64,000 bases of DNA from Phycisphaerales bacterium. GTDB lineage: Bacteria; Planctomycetota; Phycisphaerae; Phycisphaerales; UBA1924. Positions 34,464 to 42,765 of this stretch are shown piece by piece. Every line of letters begins with the position of its first letter. The first letter of the stretch is position 1. Below the pieces are notes generated by a model. The model did no database searches. It worked only from the letters and a program-made list of their open reading frames with translations, and was not told the DNA's origin. The stretch lies in assembly GCA_029260345.1 (NCBI GenBank), contig JAJDDK010000007.1, forward strand, positions 1 to 64,000, given 5' to 3'. A program made the position numbers and the translations under genes.

Positions 34464-34698
34464 TTAGGTCGCTGCACATGTCTGCGCAAAAGCTCCAGGA
34501 CAGTAATGCGGCAATTTTTCCGGTTTTTGTTCCCGATACGAGGCGGCGCACGTAACTGTCCTTAGAACAGCCTCGTGCTTGTCCACGCTTCACTGGAATG
34601 AGGATCTACATCAGGACACTACCGGTCGCTTTCGATATTCGATGAGTGTTTCGTCCATAAGCGAAGGCGACAACCACACTATGCAAAAGGACCCCCTC

Positions 34699-34872
34699 AT
34701 GGCCTACCAAAAAGATCCTTCAACGGGATCATCCACCAACGATGCTCGCAAACAAGGCTTCTGGACAGATACCAACAAGCAGATTCGACGTTCAGGCGGA
34801 TCCGTCGTGAAATCGACGTTGGGCAAACCACTTGTGAACGTTCGTGGTGGCATCACGACTCGAAAGTCATAA
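34699..34872 (+). CDS. 57-residue basic small protein, hypothetical
   Basis: ATG 34699 has AGGA seven bases upstream and is preferred over the longer frame. The protein MAYQKDPSTGSSTNDARKQG ... GGSVVKSTLGKPLVNVRGGI is small, basic and Gly/Ser-rich, without helix-turn-helix or membrane segments. A hairpin GTTGCCG/CGGCAAC (34896-34915) and a terminator at 35041 follow, so it is a separate transcript. Function unknown. Confidence 0.45.
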   Translation: MAYQKDPSTGSSTNDARKQGFWTDTNKQIRRSGGSVVKSTLGKPLVNVRGGITTRKS

Positions 34873-35040
34873 ACCGACTTGATCTTGGTGAGTCCGTTGC
34901 CGTTGACTCGGCAACGAGCCATATCCCGAGATTACGTCAAGCACTCATCGCCTCACTACCTGCCACAACTCATTCCTACTTCGGCTATCTGAGCATGATT
35001 TCGCGGTGATCAGTGACTTCGACGTTCTCTCTGAGGCGGT

Positions 35041-35076
35041 GCGAGGGCCTACTGCGCGACCCTCGCCCGCTTTTTC
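35041..35076 (+). terminator. Rho-independent terminator
   Basis: GCGAGGG (35041-35047) pairs with CCCTCGC (35060-35066) over a 12-base loop, followed by CCGC and TTTTTC. It ends the transcript of the small gene at 34699 and separates it from the coupling-protein gene. The rest of 34916-35137 holds nothing clear. Confidence 0.7.
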
Positions 35077-35137
35077 TGCGCGCCAATGGTGTTGCCGCAT
35101 GAATGAACCGCGGCGCCAAAAACTAAAGGGCTAGACC

Positions 35138-36640
35138 ATGCACTCATCGCGAAGAAAGTCGCATTCGCCGCGCTGGCGACCGCGCCGCAAGTGCCGTCCC
35201 GAGCCGATCAACATCGAGATTGACCTCGATCGGAAGCTCATTCGATTCAACCATCAAGGCGACGGCGTGAGCTGGCGCGATGCGCTCGGCGGTGGCATTC
35301 TGGTCCTCGCCGACAGTGGTAGCGGAAAGTCAAGTGCCCCCTTACGAACGATTTTGGCTTCCGCACTCGTATCTCGTGCTTCGGTTGTTATTCCGACCGT
35401 CAAACCGCAGGACGCCAAACGCTATGCGAAAATCGCGAAAAGCTTTGGATATGCGCCGCACGTCTTCCGAATCGGGAGCGACCACTTCAATCCCATCGGG
35501 TTTGCGCAGCGCAGCGGCACGGCGGCCAACCTCGCCGAGAACCTCACCGCCGCGATCATGCTCCCCGTGCATCGCCTTCGCCGCGAAGGCGGAAGCGGCG
35601 ACGCTTTCTGGCTTGCCGATGGCGCCCGATACGTCCGCCACCTGGTGACGATATTCAACTTCGCGGGCGTGACTATCTCCTTTCGGCTCATCAACGACGC
35701 GCTTCTCAACCTCCCACGGTCGGTTGAAGAAACGCGCGATCCTGAATGGCGGAAGAGCTCCGCAGTCTTCGAGGCGATCGTCGAGGCGAAGAAGCGTGTC
35801 TTCGAGCAGACGGACCGGGAGGATCTTGAACAGTCCGCCCGCTTCTACCTTGAGACCATCCCGACGACGCCGGAGAAGACGCGTGCCTCGACCGTCGCGA
35901 CGGTGTGCGCGGCCCTCGATCCGCTTGTACACGGCGAAGTCGGCGCCACCTTGAACGGCGACCGCTCGTCGCTCAATCCGACCGCGCTGCTGGACGCGCC
36001 TGCAATACTGATCCTCGATGCGCCATTGCAGGAGTGGGGCCGCGTCGGCGCCATCGTTCAGCGGCTCATCATCTCGGCGATCCAGCAGGAGATCCTGCGC
36101 CGCGACGTAGCGGCGTCATCGCACCCCGTGATGCTGCTGATCGACGAGTACCAGGAGTTCCTTGAACCCGAGGACGACGCCAAGTTCATGCGAACGGCGC
36201 GGGATCGCCGCGCGTTCATGACGATCGCATCCCAGTGCGTCGGCGCGATCCGCGATTCATGCAGCGCCGCCCGCGACCCCAAGGCCGCCGCCGACATGCT
36301 CCTCGGGCTCTGCGGCGTCAAGTTCTTCGGCGCCACGACGGATCCCGAAACGATGCGCTTCGCCTCGGAGGTCTTTTCTTCCACCCTGCAGCCGCGCGTC
36401 AGCTTCGGCGACAACGAGTCCTCGAACGACAAGGCGAAGGGCAAGGGCGGACGCGGACGCTCCACCAACATTTCGCGGGACTACCAGCCCGACGTGCCCC
36501 CCATCGAATTTCAGAAATGCCGCCGCGGCGGCCCGGAAAACGGCTTCATTGTCGAGATGTTCTGTTCCGTCTCGGGGCGCACGTGGCGCTCCACGCGCAG
36601 GCCTTCAATCAAAGTTGCGTTCCGTCAAATCACGGACTGA
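35138..36640 (+). CDS. Coupling-protein-like conjugation ATPase (TraD/TraG/VirD4 superfamily)
   Basis: 500 residues from ATG 35138. A basic N-terminus is followed by LVLADSGSGKSSAPLRTILA (Walker A near 60), TVKPQDAKRYAKIAKSFG, NPIGFAQRSGTAANLAENL, a helical all-alpha insert, and Walker B HPVMLLIDEYQEFLEPEDD near 333. Then AFMTIASQCVGAIRDS and FFGATTDPETMRFASEVFSS, typical of T4CP/TraM-recognition ATPases. No N-terminal membrane helices are present, so it may rely on the membrane protein encoded next. It would feed the relaxosome into a secretion channel supplied in trans. Confidence 0.78.
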   Translation: MHSSRRKSHSPRWRPRRKCRPEPINIEIDLDRKLIRFNHQGDGVSWRDALGGGILVLADSGSGKSSAPLRTILASALVSRASVVIPTVKPQDAKRYAKIAKSFGYAPHVFRIGSDHFNPIGFAQRSGTAANLAENLTAAIMLPVHRLRREGGSGDAFWLADGARYVRHLVTIFNFAGVTISFRLINDALLNLPRSVEETRDPEWRKSSAVFEAIVEAKKRVFEQTDREDLEQSARFYLETIPTTPEKTRASTVATVCAALDPLVHGEVGATLNGDRSSLNPTALLDAPAILILDAPLQEWGRVGAIVQRLIISAIQQEILRRDVAASSHPVMLLIDEYQEFLEPEDDAKFMRTARDRRAFMTIASQCVGAIRDSCSAARDPKAAADMLLGLCGVKFFGATTDPETMRFASEVFSSTLQPRVSFGDNESSNDKAKGKGGRGRSTNISRDYQPDVPPIEFQKCRRGGPENGFIVEMFCSVSGRTWRSTRRPSIKVAFRQITD

Positions 36641-36676
36641 CGACGCCGCTTCTGTTTCAACTACGGAGACACAACC

Positions 36677-37435
36677 ATGTCAGACAGCCAGGCACCAGGG
36701 GTTCTTGAGAGTTACGGCGAAATCAAGAAGGGGGCGACCACCAGCCGTGAAGTGTTGGGATTGGCTGGACTGGCCTTCAATCTTGCGACTGGCATCTTCC
36801 GCATTGCGTTCTGGCTCGCATTTGCCGCAGCATGGTGGAGCACACTCTTGGCGCGGACACGGCATGGACTGCTGGCGCTCTTTGCGTTTGGATTGCCGAG
36901 CGTATTCACGCTCGCCTGCCTCGGCGCTGCCATCGGCGATGGCGGAGGTTCATACGTGATTTCCATGTGGTGGGCTGTACTCGTACTCGCCTGGATCTTC
37001 CACGTCATCCTGGCGATCGTCCGTGTGTTCCAGCCAAGTGTCGAGCACGTGCATGGCTTGAGCGGCGGCGAACCCGGACGCCATCTTCAAGAACTGTGGT
37101 GGCGTATCGCGCTTCGATTGCGCGTGCGATATGTGATCGCCGTCCTGCTCGGCGAATCGGTGCTCCTTGCCGCAATCGCGACTTTCGCGGCAATGGCGGA
37201 CTGGCGATGGCCTGCCGAAAACCGCATGGCCTCCATCGCCGCTTTTGCAATTCCTCTAATGGCACTTCCTGGTCTTTTCGCGATTCAACTCGTTGGCGCA
37301 ACGACCAGCGCTTGGCGAATCTCGAAACTCAAGGACCAGGAATCTGAGCAGATCGGGCTGTCCGAATCGCTTGCGAAGCATCCGGCCAAGCCGACCGAGC
37401 GCGCCATTGAAGGCGTCGCTGAGATCCCTGAATGA
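36677..37435 (+). CDS. Multi-pass membrane protein, hypothetical
   Basis: 252 residues from ATG 36677, 36 bases after the ATPase gene. About five hydrophobic segments (AFWLAFAAAWWSTLL, LLALFAFGLPSVFTLACLGA, MWWAVLVLAWIFHVILAI, VIAVLLGESVLLAAIATFA, FAIPLMALPGLFAIQLVGA) and a polar C-terminus. Its place suggests a membrane anchor for the soluble coupling ATPase. No family recognised. Confidence 0.65.
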   Translation: MSDSQAPGVLESYGEIKKGATTSREVLGLAGLAFNLATGIFRIAFWLAFAAAWWSTLLARTRHGLLALFAFGLPSVFTLACLGAAIGDGGGSYVISMWWAVLVLAWIFHVILAIVRVFQPSVEHVHGLSGGEPGRHLQELWWRIALRLRVRYVIAVLLGESVLLAAIATFAAMADWRWPAENRMASIAAFAIPLMALPGLFAIQLVGATTSAWRISKLKDQESEQIGLSESLAKHPAKPTERAIEGVAEIPE

Positions 37436-37749
37436 CGCTGAACAACGATCGCCTACACACCTCTACTTCGATGCATGAGACACCGACTATGCAACTCACT
37501 TTCAATCATCATTCTCACGACCTTGAAATTGAATTCGAAGCGGAAGCACTCGGTGCATTGCGTCATCGGCGGCGCCGCTGCCCGACTTGCAGTTACATGA
37601 ACTGGCTCATTCACAATCCGATCGGCTGCCCCATCAATCCCATTTCCAGTTGTTCGTGGTGCGTCCATGGCCACCGTTGTGTCCGCTGTGGTCAGTGCGC
37701 CTCCTGCGGTCGTCGTCCCGGCGAATTCCGCAGAAGTCCTGGCATGTGA
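37432..37749 (+). CDS. Small Cys-rich zinc-ribbon-like protein
   Basis: 105 residues from ATG 37432, which overlaps the preceding stop (ATGA); ATG 37489 is an alternative start. The C-terminal half has RRRCPTCSYMNW, CSWCVHGHRC and VRCGQCASCGRR, i.e. four CxxC-type knuckles for two zinc ions. Function unknown; zinc-ribbon DNA- or protein-binding is likely by composition. Confidence 0.5.
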   Translation: MTLNNDRLHTSTSMHETPTMQLTFNHHSHDLEIEFEAEALGALRHRRRRCPTCSYMNWLIHNPIGCPINPISSCSWCVHGHRCVRCGQCASCGRRPGEFRRSPGM

Positions 37750-37809
37750 TTTTGGCACCGACTCTTCAACAGCTACTTCAGATCGCCTATTTCGACGAGG
37801 AGACATGCG

Positions 37810-38184
37810 ATGCGCGAACCGACACCCGATGAACAGAGCTTTTCACCAATTCACTCCCAATGCTTCATCGACATTGCTTGCGATGAACTCATCCCCATTC
37901 GTGAAGTCCCAAAACGCTTGCCAAAGAAGCCCTGCGGCAAACGCATCCACATCAGCGCCGTGTATCGGTGGATGCAAAAGGGCGTTCGTGGTGTAAAGCT
38001 CGACTTCGTTTTTATTGGCGGCACGCGTTACACATCCGTTGAAGCGCTGCAGCGATTCGTTGATCGCCTGTCCATGAACGACCGTGGCATTCCCCGCGAA
38101 TCAACGCCGCGGCGGCGTCAGATGGAAATTGACACCGCTGCACGGGAGGCAAAACGCATTCTCGACCGGCGACAACGCCATTGA
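37810..38184 (+). CDS. DUF1580 protein, excisionase-like
   Basis: 124 residues from ATG 37810 with GAGGAG upstream. It fits the planctomycete DUF1580 pattern: ELIPIREVPKRLPKKPCGKR, IHISAVYRWMQKGVRGVKLD and GGTRYTSVEALQRFVDRLS. The layout is that of a MerR/excisionase winged helix (HISAVYRW..KGVRG..L). Such genes often stand beside tyrosine integrases, here the convergent gene at 38272. It probably controls excision direction of the element. Confidence 0.8.
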   Translation: MREPTPDEQSFSPIHSQCFIDIACDELIPIREVPKRLPKKPCGKRIHISAVYRWMQKGVRGVKLDFVFIGGTRYTSVEALQRFVDRLSMNDRGIPRESTPRRRQMEIDTAAREAKRILDRRQRH

Positions 38185-38197
38185 TGGAGAAGCAACT

Positions 38198-38229
38198 CGG
38201 CGCCCCGCCCTTGTCAGTGCGGGGCGCCG
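38198..38229. terminator. Strong hairpin between convergent genes
   Basis: CGGCGCCCCGC (38198-38208) pairs perfectly with GCGGGGCGCCG (38219-38229) over ten bases. It lies between the convergent DUF1580 and integrase genes. No T-run follows on the + strand, so termination efficiency is unclear. Confidence 0.5.
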
Positions 38230-38271
38230 CGCGGCGATGAGCCGGTGTCGTTTCAAGAGCCTGCCCTGTGT

Positions 38272-39507
38272 TTATCCCACTTCTCCCATGATCGCGGCCG
38301 CTTTGGCGTAGTCCCGCTCCGCGTATACCTGGGTCACGGCGAGGCTGGAATGGCCGAGGACCACCTGGGCCGCCTCGATGCCGAATTCCTTCGCAAGAAA
38401 CGTCGCTGCGTTATGGCGCAATTGATGGGGATGGAAGCGATGTGCTTTACGCCACGCTTTCAACCCTTGTTCGTTCAAGCATTTTGGCGGCTGGAACGCC
38501 TTGCGGCAGGCGTAATCAATGGCCCGGCGGTAGGAATTCGTGTCGTAGCGATCGCGGGGCTGCTTCTTCGGCGCGCGCTTACGGTTTGTTCCCGGTCGAT
38601 TGCCGCAGGACTGCGGTGTGCGCCGATGCTCAGATAGTCTGGCCCGGCGCTCGGCCTCGGCTTCCGCCGGACTGAAGCAGAACGTGAACGGCGAACGGCT
38701 ATCCAAGAATGGCGTTAGAGCTGCCTGCGCCTTCGGTCCAATGTAAATGCGCCGCCGCTTGCCGTGATGCTCCGTCTTGTGGACGGACGGCTCGTACACC
38801 CATACCCGGCCCGACCGTTCTACGTCACAGGGCCGGAGTAGGACGACCTCCCCCGGTCGCATACCGGTAGCGATCTGCAGTTTGATCATCGCGGCGATCT
38901 GGTGCGAGCAAACATTCCGGACGCGTTCGACGATCCGCTCGTCCGCCGGCTCGATGGGATCGGCCTCACGTGCGTCAGTGCGGCCTTTTCGGAGTCCGGC
39001 CACCGCTTGAAGCGCGTGCAGCGTCTCGCCCCGCACCAGCTCATTCTCGACGCCCCACTTGAACAAGCGTTTGATGCGACCAATGCGTTGATTGATGACA
39101 CCGCGTGAAAGCCCGCCGTCAATCATGGCCTGCCGAACAGCCTTCAGCCTCAGCGGCCCGAACTCATCGACGATCGTGCATCCATGCAGGTCTAGGACTT
39201 CGCGAACAGAGAGCCGAATATCTTCGACTTCGCTCGTCGGTGACCCATTCTTGCGGTAGTGAACTTGAACAAATTCCCAGTACGCGACGAATAGCTCATT
39301 GATAGTCAAAGCGCTACGGTTGCCGACCAACTGTTCAGGCAATCGTCGCTTCAATTGCCATTGAACGACTTCTTCGTGATACCGATTTTGACTTTCCGTA
39401 GTCCCGTGCTTTCCGAGGTAAAAATCCTTGCCGTCCAAGGTCACGACGGCCTGACCTGAGGCCTTGTGGAAACGGTACTTCGGAATACGGGCTGAGAGTC
39501 TGGGCAT
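38272..39507 (-). CDS. Tyrosine recombinase / integrase of the element
   Basis: 411 residues from ATG 39507, with GGAGGAG six bases upstream; the in-frame ATG at 39531 is less likely. The N-terminal SAM-like core-binding part (TINELFVAYWEFVQVHYRK) is followed by the catalytic domain with Arg in ATGMRPGEVVLL, the H-x-x-R box HPHQLRHNAATFLA, LGHSSLAVTQVY with the final His, and the nucleophile Tyr in QVYAERDY. The gene lies between the tRNA-Asp 3' end and a DUF1580 gene, so it should recombine at that tRNA. Confidence 0.93.
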   Translation of the reverse strand: MPRLSARIPKYRFHKASGQAVVTLDGKDFYLGKHGTTESQNRYHEEVVQWQLKRRLPEQLVGNRSALTINELFVAYWEFVQVHYRKNGSPTSEVEDIRLSVREVLDLHGCTIVDEFGPLRLKAVRQAMIDGGLSRGVINQRIGRIKRLFKWGVENELVRGETLHALQAVAGLRKGRTDAREADPIEPADERIVERVRNVCSHQIAAMIKLQIATGMRPGEVVLLRPCDVERSGRVWVYEPSVHKTEHHGKRRRIYIGPKAQAALTPFLDSRSPFTFCFSPAEAEAERRARLSEHRRTPQSCGNRPGTNRKRAPKKQPRDRYDTNSYRRAIDYACRKAFQPPKCLNEQGLKAWRKAHRFHPHQLRHNAATFLAKEFGIEAAQVVLGHSSLAVTQVYAERDYAKAAAIMGEVG

Positions 39508-39623
39508 GAGCGGCTCCTCCAAGCTCGCCAAGCCGGTATGTACCGGTTTGGCGTGACTTGTCGGCCGCTCTGCCTTACGCCGGCAGGAAGCGCAAACGCT
39601 TCGGCGTTCGGATCTTAGGGAAA

Positions 39624-39697
39624 CGAGGCGGACGGGACTCGAACCCGCAACCTCCGGATCGACAGTCCGGAACTCTAACCAATTGAGCTACCGCCCC
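39624..39697 (-). tRNA. tRNA-Asp (anticodon GTC)
   Basis: The reverse strand folds as a 74-base tRNA: acceptor GGGGCGG/CCGCCTC with discriminator G, D-arm with TAGCTCAATTGG, anticodon stem CCGGA/TCCGG around CTGTCGA (anticodon GTC), and T-arm GCGGGTTCGAGTCCCGT. Its 3' end points toward the integrase gene and is the likely attachment site. CCA is not encoded. Confidence 0.95.
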
Positions 39698-39802
39698 TTA
39701 CGGGAAAATCACCCGTTCCGGGTATGCCCGGGTCGGGGCAGGAAATGTAGCCTTCCCCCCGCCGCTGTCAAGAGTTGACGAGGAATGGGCCCAATTCTGA
39801 AG

Positions 39803-39889
39803 CGGTGGGAGCGGGATTCGAACCCGCGAAACCCTGACGGGTTTACCGGTTTTCAAGACCGGCGCGTTCAACCACTCCGCCATCCCACC
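39803..39889 (-). tRNA. tRNA-Ser (anticodon TGA)
   Basis: An 87-base class II tRNA: acceptor GGTGGGA/TCCCACC with discriminator G, anticodon loop CTTGAAAAC (TGA), a long variable arm AAACCCGTCAGGGTTT and T-arm GCGGGTTCGAATCCCGC. It lies 105 bases upstream of tRNA-Asp on the same strand, so the two are probably co-transcribed. Confidence 0.95.
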
Positions 39890-39958
39890 GTCGCGTGCGG
39901 CTGATCCTCCCCAGCACTCGGGGCGGGGTCAAGGCGGCCTCGGAGGAAGTTGTGGGAT

Positions 39959-40789
39959 TTAGACGCCGCGGATGGCTTTGAGGTCTTTGCGGACCCAATC
40001 GAGGAGGTTCCAGTAGAGGACGAGGGCGATGAGGGGTCCAATCATGAGGACACACGCTCCGACCGTCATGAGAACAGGCCCAAGCCACATCAAAAGCTTC
40101 GAGCGGTCCACGACTTTGAGATTTGGAATTCGTGCACCGATCCACTTCACGTACATCATCGACGTGAAGTACCACGTGGCGTATGCCGCAAGTTGAACAA
40201 GATTGAGGACCAATTCGATAAGCGTCGTCGCGGTTTGTGTGGTGGTTGGCATACCCGTTGGCGTTGTCGTCGGCGCGGTGTTCACCAAATTCCAAAGTGA
40301 AATCGGCGTGCCGACCGCGATAAGCACCGCCACAGCGATCAGTGATGCTCGAAGTATCTGTCGCGGTTTATCACCCTTATCAACGCCAGCGTATTTGGGA
40401 TCGGGCGCGCTAAAGAGCCACCATCCAAACACAACCGCAATTGACGCTCCGAGACCGACAATTGCCATGACGACGACGAACGCAATGGCAAGACCTCCTG
40501 ATCCAAGAACGCCGGAGATCACTGAGCCGACAATGGTTCCGATGAAGAGAATAAAGTAGGCGACGATTGCCGCCAAGATGATGAAGACGCCGCGATGGAG
40601 TTTTTCGAGGTATTCCGGCGCGGAATGCTCAAGCAATGTGCCGCGCCGTGAGTCCTCGACAAACGTGCCGCACTCTGGGCACACGCCGTTGATCGGTAGG
40701 CCGACGAGGTCGTATCCACACCGAATGCAATGAACGGAAGTGTCGAGCGTGGTCGGAGTAGTCGGCGGCGCGGCGGGTGTCTGGCTCAT
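39959..40789 (-). CDS. Zinc-ribbon plus multi-pass membrane protein
   Basis: 276 residues from ATG 40789. An N-terminal zinc ribbon VHCIRCGYDLVGLPINGVCP followed by ECG is a common planctomycete module. Then come about five membrane helices (FIILAAIVAYFILFIGTIVG, LAIAFVVVMAIVGLGASIAV, LIAVAVLIAVGTPISLWNLV and two more). No enzyme motif is seen. It lies just downstream of the tRNA pair on the same strand but has its own start. Function unknown. Confidence 0.75.
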   Translation of the reverse strand: MSQTPAAPPTTPTTLDTSVHCIRCGYDLVGLPINGVCPECGTFVEDSRRGTLLEHSAPEYLEKLHRGVFIILAAIVAYFILFIGTIVGSVISGVLGSGGLAIAFVVVMAIVGLGASIAVVFGWWLFSAPDPKYAGVDKGDKPRQILRASLIAVAVLIAVGTPISLWNLVNTAPTTTPTGMPTTTQTATTLIELVLNLVQLAAYATWYFTSMMYVKWIGARIPNLKVVDRSKLLMWLGPVLMTVGACVLMIGPLIALVLYWNLLDWVRKDLKAIRGV

Positions 40790-40857
40790 GGTCGGGAGCG
40801 TACACCGGGGCTGTGGCGTCGATCAAATCGGGGCCGCAATGTAAGTCGCGCCGATCG

Positions 40858-41670
40858 TTATTTGAAGTCGCAGTACGACGGCCCGAACTGGTTGAAGCTG
40901 ATCAATTCGACATCGCCTTCGGGCGTGGTCTCGAAGACGTAGATCCGGTGGCAGTCGCAGCCGTCGAAGCAGTCGATGGAGCCGTCGTCGACGGTCCAGC
41001 GCCAATTGCCATTCAGAAGAATCTGCACGGTGTAGAAATTCTCGCCGCCGAGCAGTGAGTCGGGCTGTGCGTTGGAGACGTTGGGCGCGTGGTTGAAGTT
41101 CTCCGCCGCGGCGAGGACGTTGATGCGCCCGGGGAAGTCGATGATGTAGAAGCCGAAGGCAAGCTCATCTTCGCCGGCGCTGTAGTAGGTCAGCAGGCAC
41201 TGGTACGTCTCTTGCGGCGCCTTCATGTCGAGCTGCGCGAGGATCTGCGTTGCGGCCCAAGCGGGGGTGTGACCTTCGCCTGCGAGTGATGGCTCGAAGG
41301 CGCGAATCGCGGCGAGGTCCTGCTCGACACGCTGCTGCATTTCCTCAGATGGAAAGAGCGGGCCGAGTGCGCCGAGTGTTTCGAGCGCGATTTGGTGCGC
41401 TTCTTGGCCGACGATGGGCGCGGGATATTCCAGAACTGGGCAGGCGCCCCATGCCGCGAGAAGTGTGGCCAGATCGGCGCCGTTCACGATTCCATCGCCG
41501 TTGAAGTCCGCCGCGCCGTCGGAATTCCACTGCGCGAGCAGCGCGGCGAGGTCTGAACCGTTCACGACGAGATTGCCGTCGAGATCGGCGGGGCAATTCA
41601 AGGCCGAGGCCTGGCCTGCGATGGAGCCGAGGCACAGGACTGCGAGGCTGGAGTGCAAATGGCGCTTCAT
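40858..41670 (-). CDS. Secreted protein with N-terminal dockerin-like EF-hand pair
   Basis: 270 residues from ATG 41670, where a signal peptide starts (MKRHLHSSLAVLCLGSIAGQ). The mature N-terminus holds DLDGNLVVNGSDLAALLAQW and DFNGDGIVNGADLATLLAAW, a dockerin-like pair, unusually placed before rather than after the functional part. The remainder (about 190 residues) is alpha/beta with Cys and His in IDCFDGCDCHRIYVFE and a final FGPSYCDFK. I do not recognise this C-terminal domain. Confidence 0.75.
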   Translation of the reverse strand: MKRHLHSSLAVLCLGSIAGQASALNCPADLDGNLVVNGSDLAALLAQWNSDGAADFNGDGIVNGADLATLLAAWGACPVLEYPAPIVGQEAHQIALETLGALGPLFPSEEMQQRVEQDLAAIRAFEPSLAGEGHTPAWAATQILAQLDMKAPQETYQCLLTYYSAGEDELAFGFYIIDFPGRINVLAAAENFNHAPNVSNAQPDSLLGGENFYTVQILLNGNWRWTVDDGSIDCFDGCDCHRIYVFETTPEGDVELISFNQFGPSYCDFK

Positions 41671-41859
41671 GGGCAGACTCCTGATTGGGCGACGACGAAT
41701 GCGCGGCGGGGCATATCCAATGTAATGGTCGCTCGCGACGGCGCTCAATGAAAACGTGGTCATTGTCAGTCGCGGGACACGCCGCCGATAGACTCCCCCA
41801 CAATCTCACGAACGCCGTCGTGGTGACGGCGACCGTCCAGCATCACACGATTCGACTGC

Positions 41860-42753
41860 ATGGCAATCTCGTCACCCATCTTGCGATTGTGTCGACCTGC
41901 GAACGCACTGACCGCGGCAGCGGATGTCGCCGCAGGTTGGTGCATCGCGGGCGCGGCGGACTGGCGGACACTTGCGCTTCTGGCGCCGGCCTCGATGCTG
42001 CTCTACGCCGGTGGGATTGCATTCAACGATGTGTGCGACGCAAAGATAGATGCCGTGGAGCGCCCCGAGCGGCCGATTCCCTCCGGCGCGATCTCGCGGC
42101 AGGCGGCGGCGGCTTTGTCGATCGGACTCTTGCTGCTGGGTGTGGCGCTGGCGATTGCCGCCTCAATGATGAGTGAAGCAAGTCGACACGCGGGACCGAT
42201 CGCGGCCGCGCTCGTGGTCGCCATCGTTCTTTATGACGTCGTATTGAAGAGACATGCGCTGACGGGTCCGATTGGTATGGGTGCGTGCCGCGGGCTGAAT
42301 CTGATGCTCGGTGTGAGCGCTTCTGCGGTGGCGCTCGGTGTGTGGTGGCCGGTGGCGGCGCTACACGTGTTGCACATCGCGGGTGTGACGGCGATGGCGC
42401 GGCGCGAAGCGGTTGACAAGCCCCGACGGCGCGGCGTCGCCCTTGCGCTTGCCGCGACGACGTTGACAATTTTCGGATGGGTCGCCGCTGGGTTTCTCAC
42501 AATCGGGGTTGACCCGATACTGCTTTTCATGTTTCTCGTGTGCTTCGGATTCCTGACGCTGCCTGCATATATCGCGGCATGGCGCACGCCGCAGCAGACG
42601 AATGTTCGTGCGGCGGTGATTGCGGGCGTTCTCGGACTGATCGCCCTCGATGCGGCGATCGCGGCGGGATTCGCCGGAGCGGTCTATGGTTTGGTCACGC
42701 TTGCTCTTCTGCCGCTGAGTGTGTGGCTCGGCCGTCGTTTCGCCGTCACCTGA
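41860..42753 (+). CDS. eboC: UbiA-family prenyltransferase, EboC-like
   Basis: 297 residues from ATG 41860. Eight or so membrane helices carry the first Asp-rich Mg/diphosphate site NDVCDAKIDAVERPERP, diagnostic for UbiA, and a weaker second site around LYDVVLKRHALTGP. It is followed by a 3-dehydroquinate-synthase-like gene and a TatD-like gene, the order of the ebo metabolite-traffic cluster, so EboC is the best name. It would prenylate a lipid-anchored intermediate in the membrane. A menaquinone or other quinone role is an alternative. Confidence 0.8.
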   Translation: MAISSPILRLCRPANALTAAADVAAGWCIAGAADWRTLALLAPASMLLYAGGIAFNDVCDAKIDAVERPERPIPSGAISRQAAAALSIGLLLLGVALAIAASMMSEASRHAGPIAAALVVAIVLYDVVLKRHALTGPIGMGACRGLNLMLGVSASAVALGVWWPVAALHVLHIAGVTAMARREAVDKPRRRGVALALAATTLTIFGWVAAGFLTIGVDPILLFMFLVCFGFLTLPAYIAAWRTPQQTNVRAAVIAGVLGLIALDAAIAAGFAGAVYGLVTLALLPLSVWLGRRFAVT

Positions 42754-42765
42754 ATTGATCCATCC

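Larger units (their letters stand above)
15356..39634. mobile_element. Integrative mobilizable element at tRNA-Asp (left end uncertain)
   Basis: The right end is well supported: a tyrosine integrase and DUF1580 gene abut the 3' end of tRNA-Asp(GTC). Inside are a MobF relaxase, a coupling-protein-like ATPase, ArdC antirestriction, XRE regulators and a defence operon. No VirB4/VirB6/VirB8-type genes are seen, so transfer would need a helper. The left end is not fixed. An 11-base copy of the tRNA 3' end (CGAGGCGGACG) occurs at 11331-11341, and a paralogue of an element gene lies at 10755, so the element may extend to about 10.7-11.3 kb. The coordinates given are the minimal extent. Confidence 0.6.
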
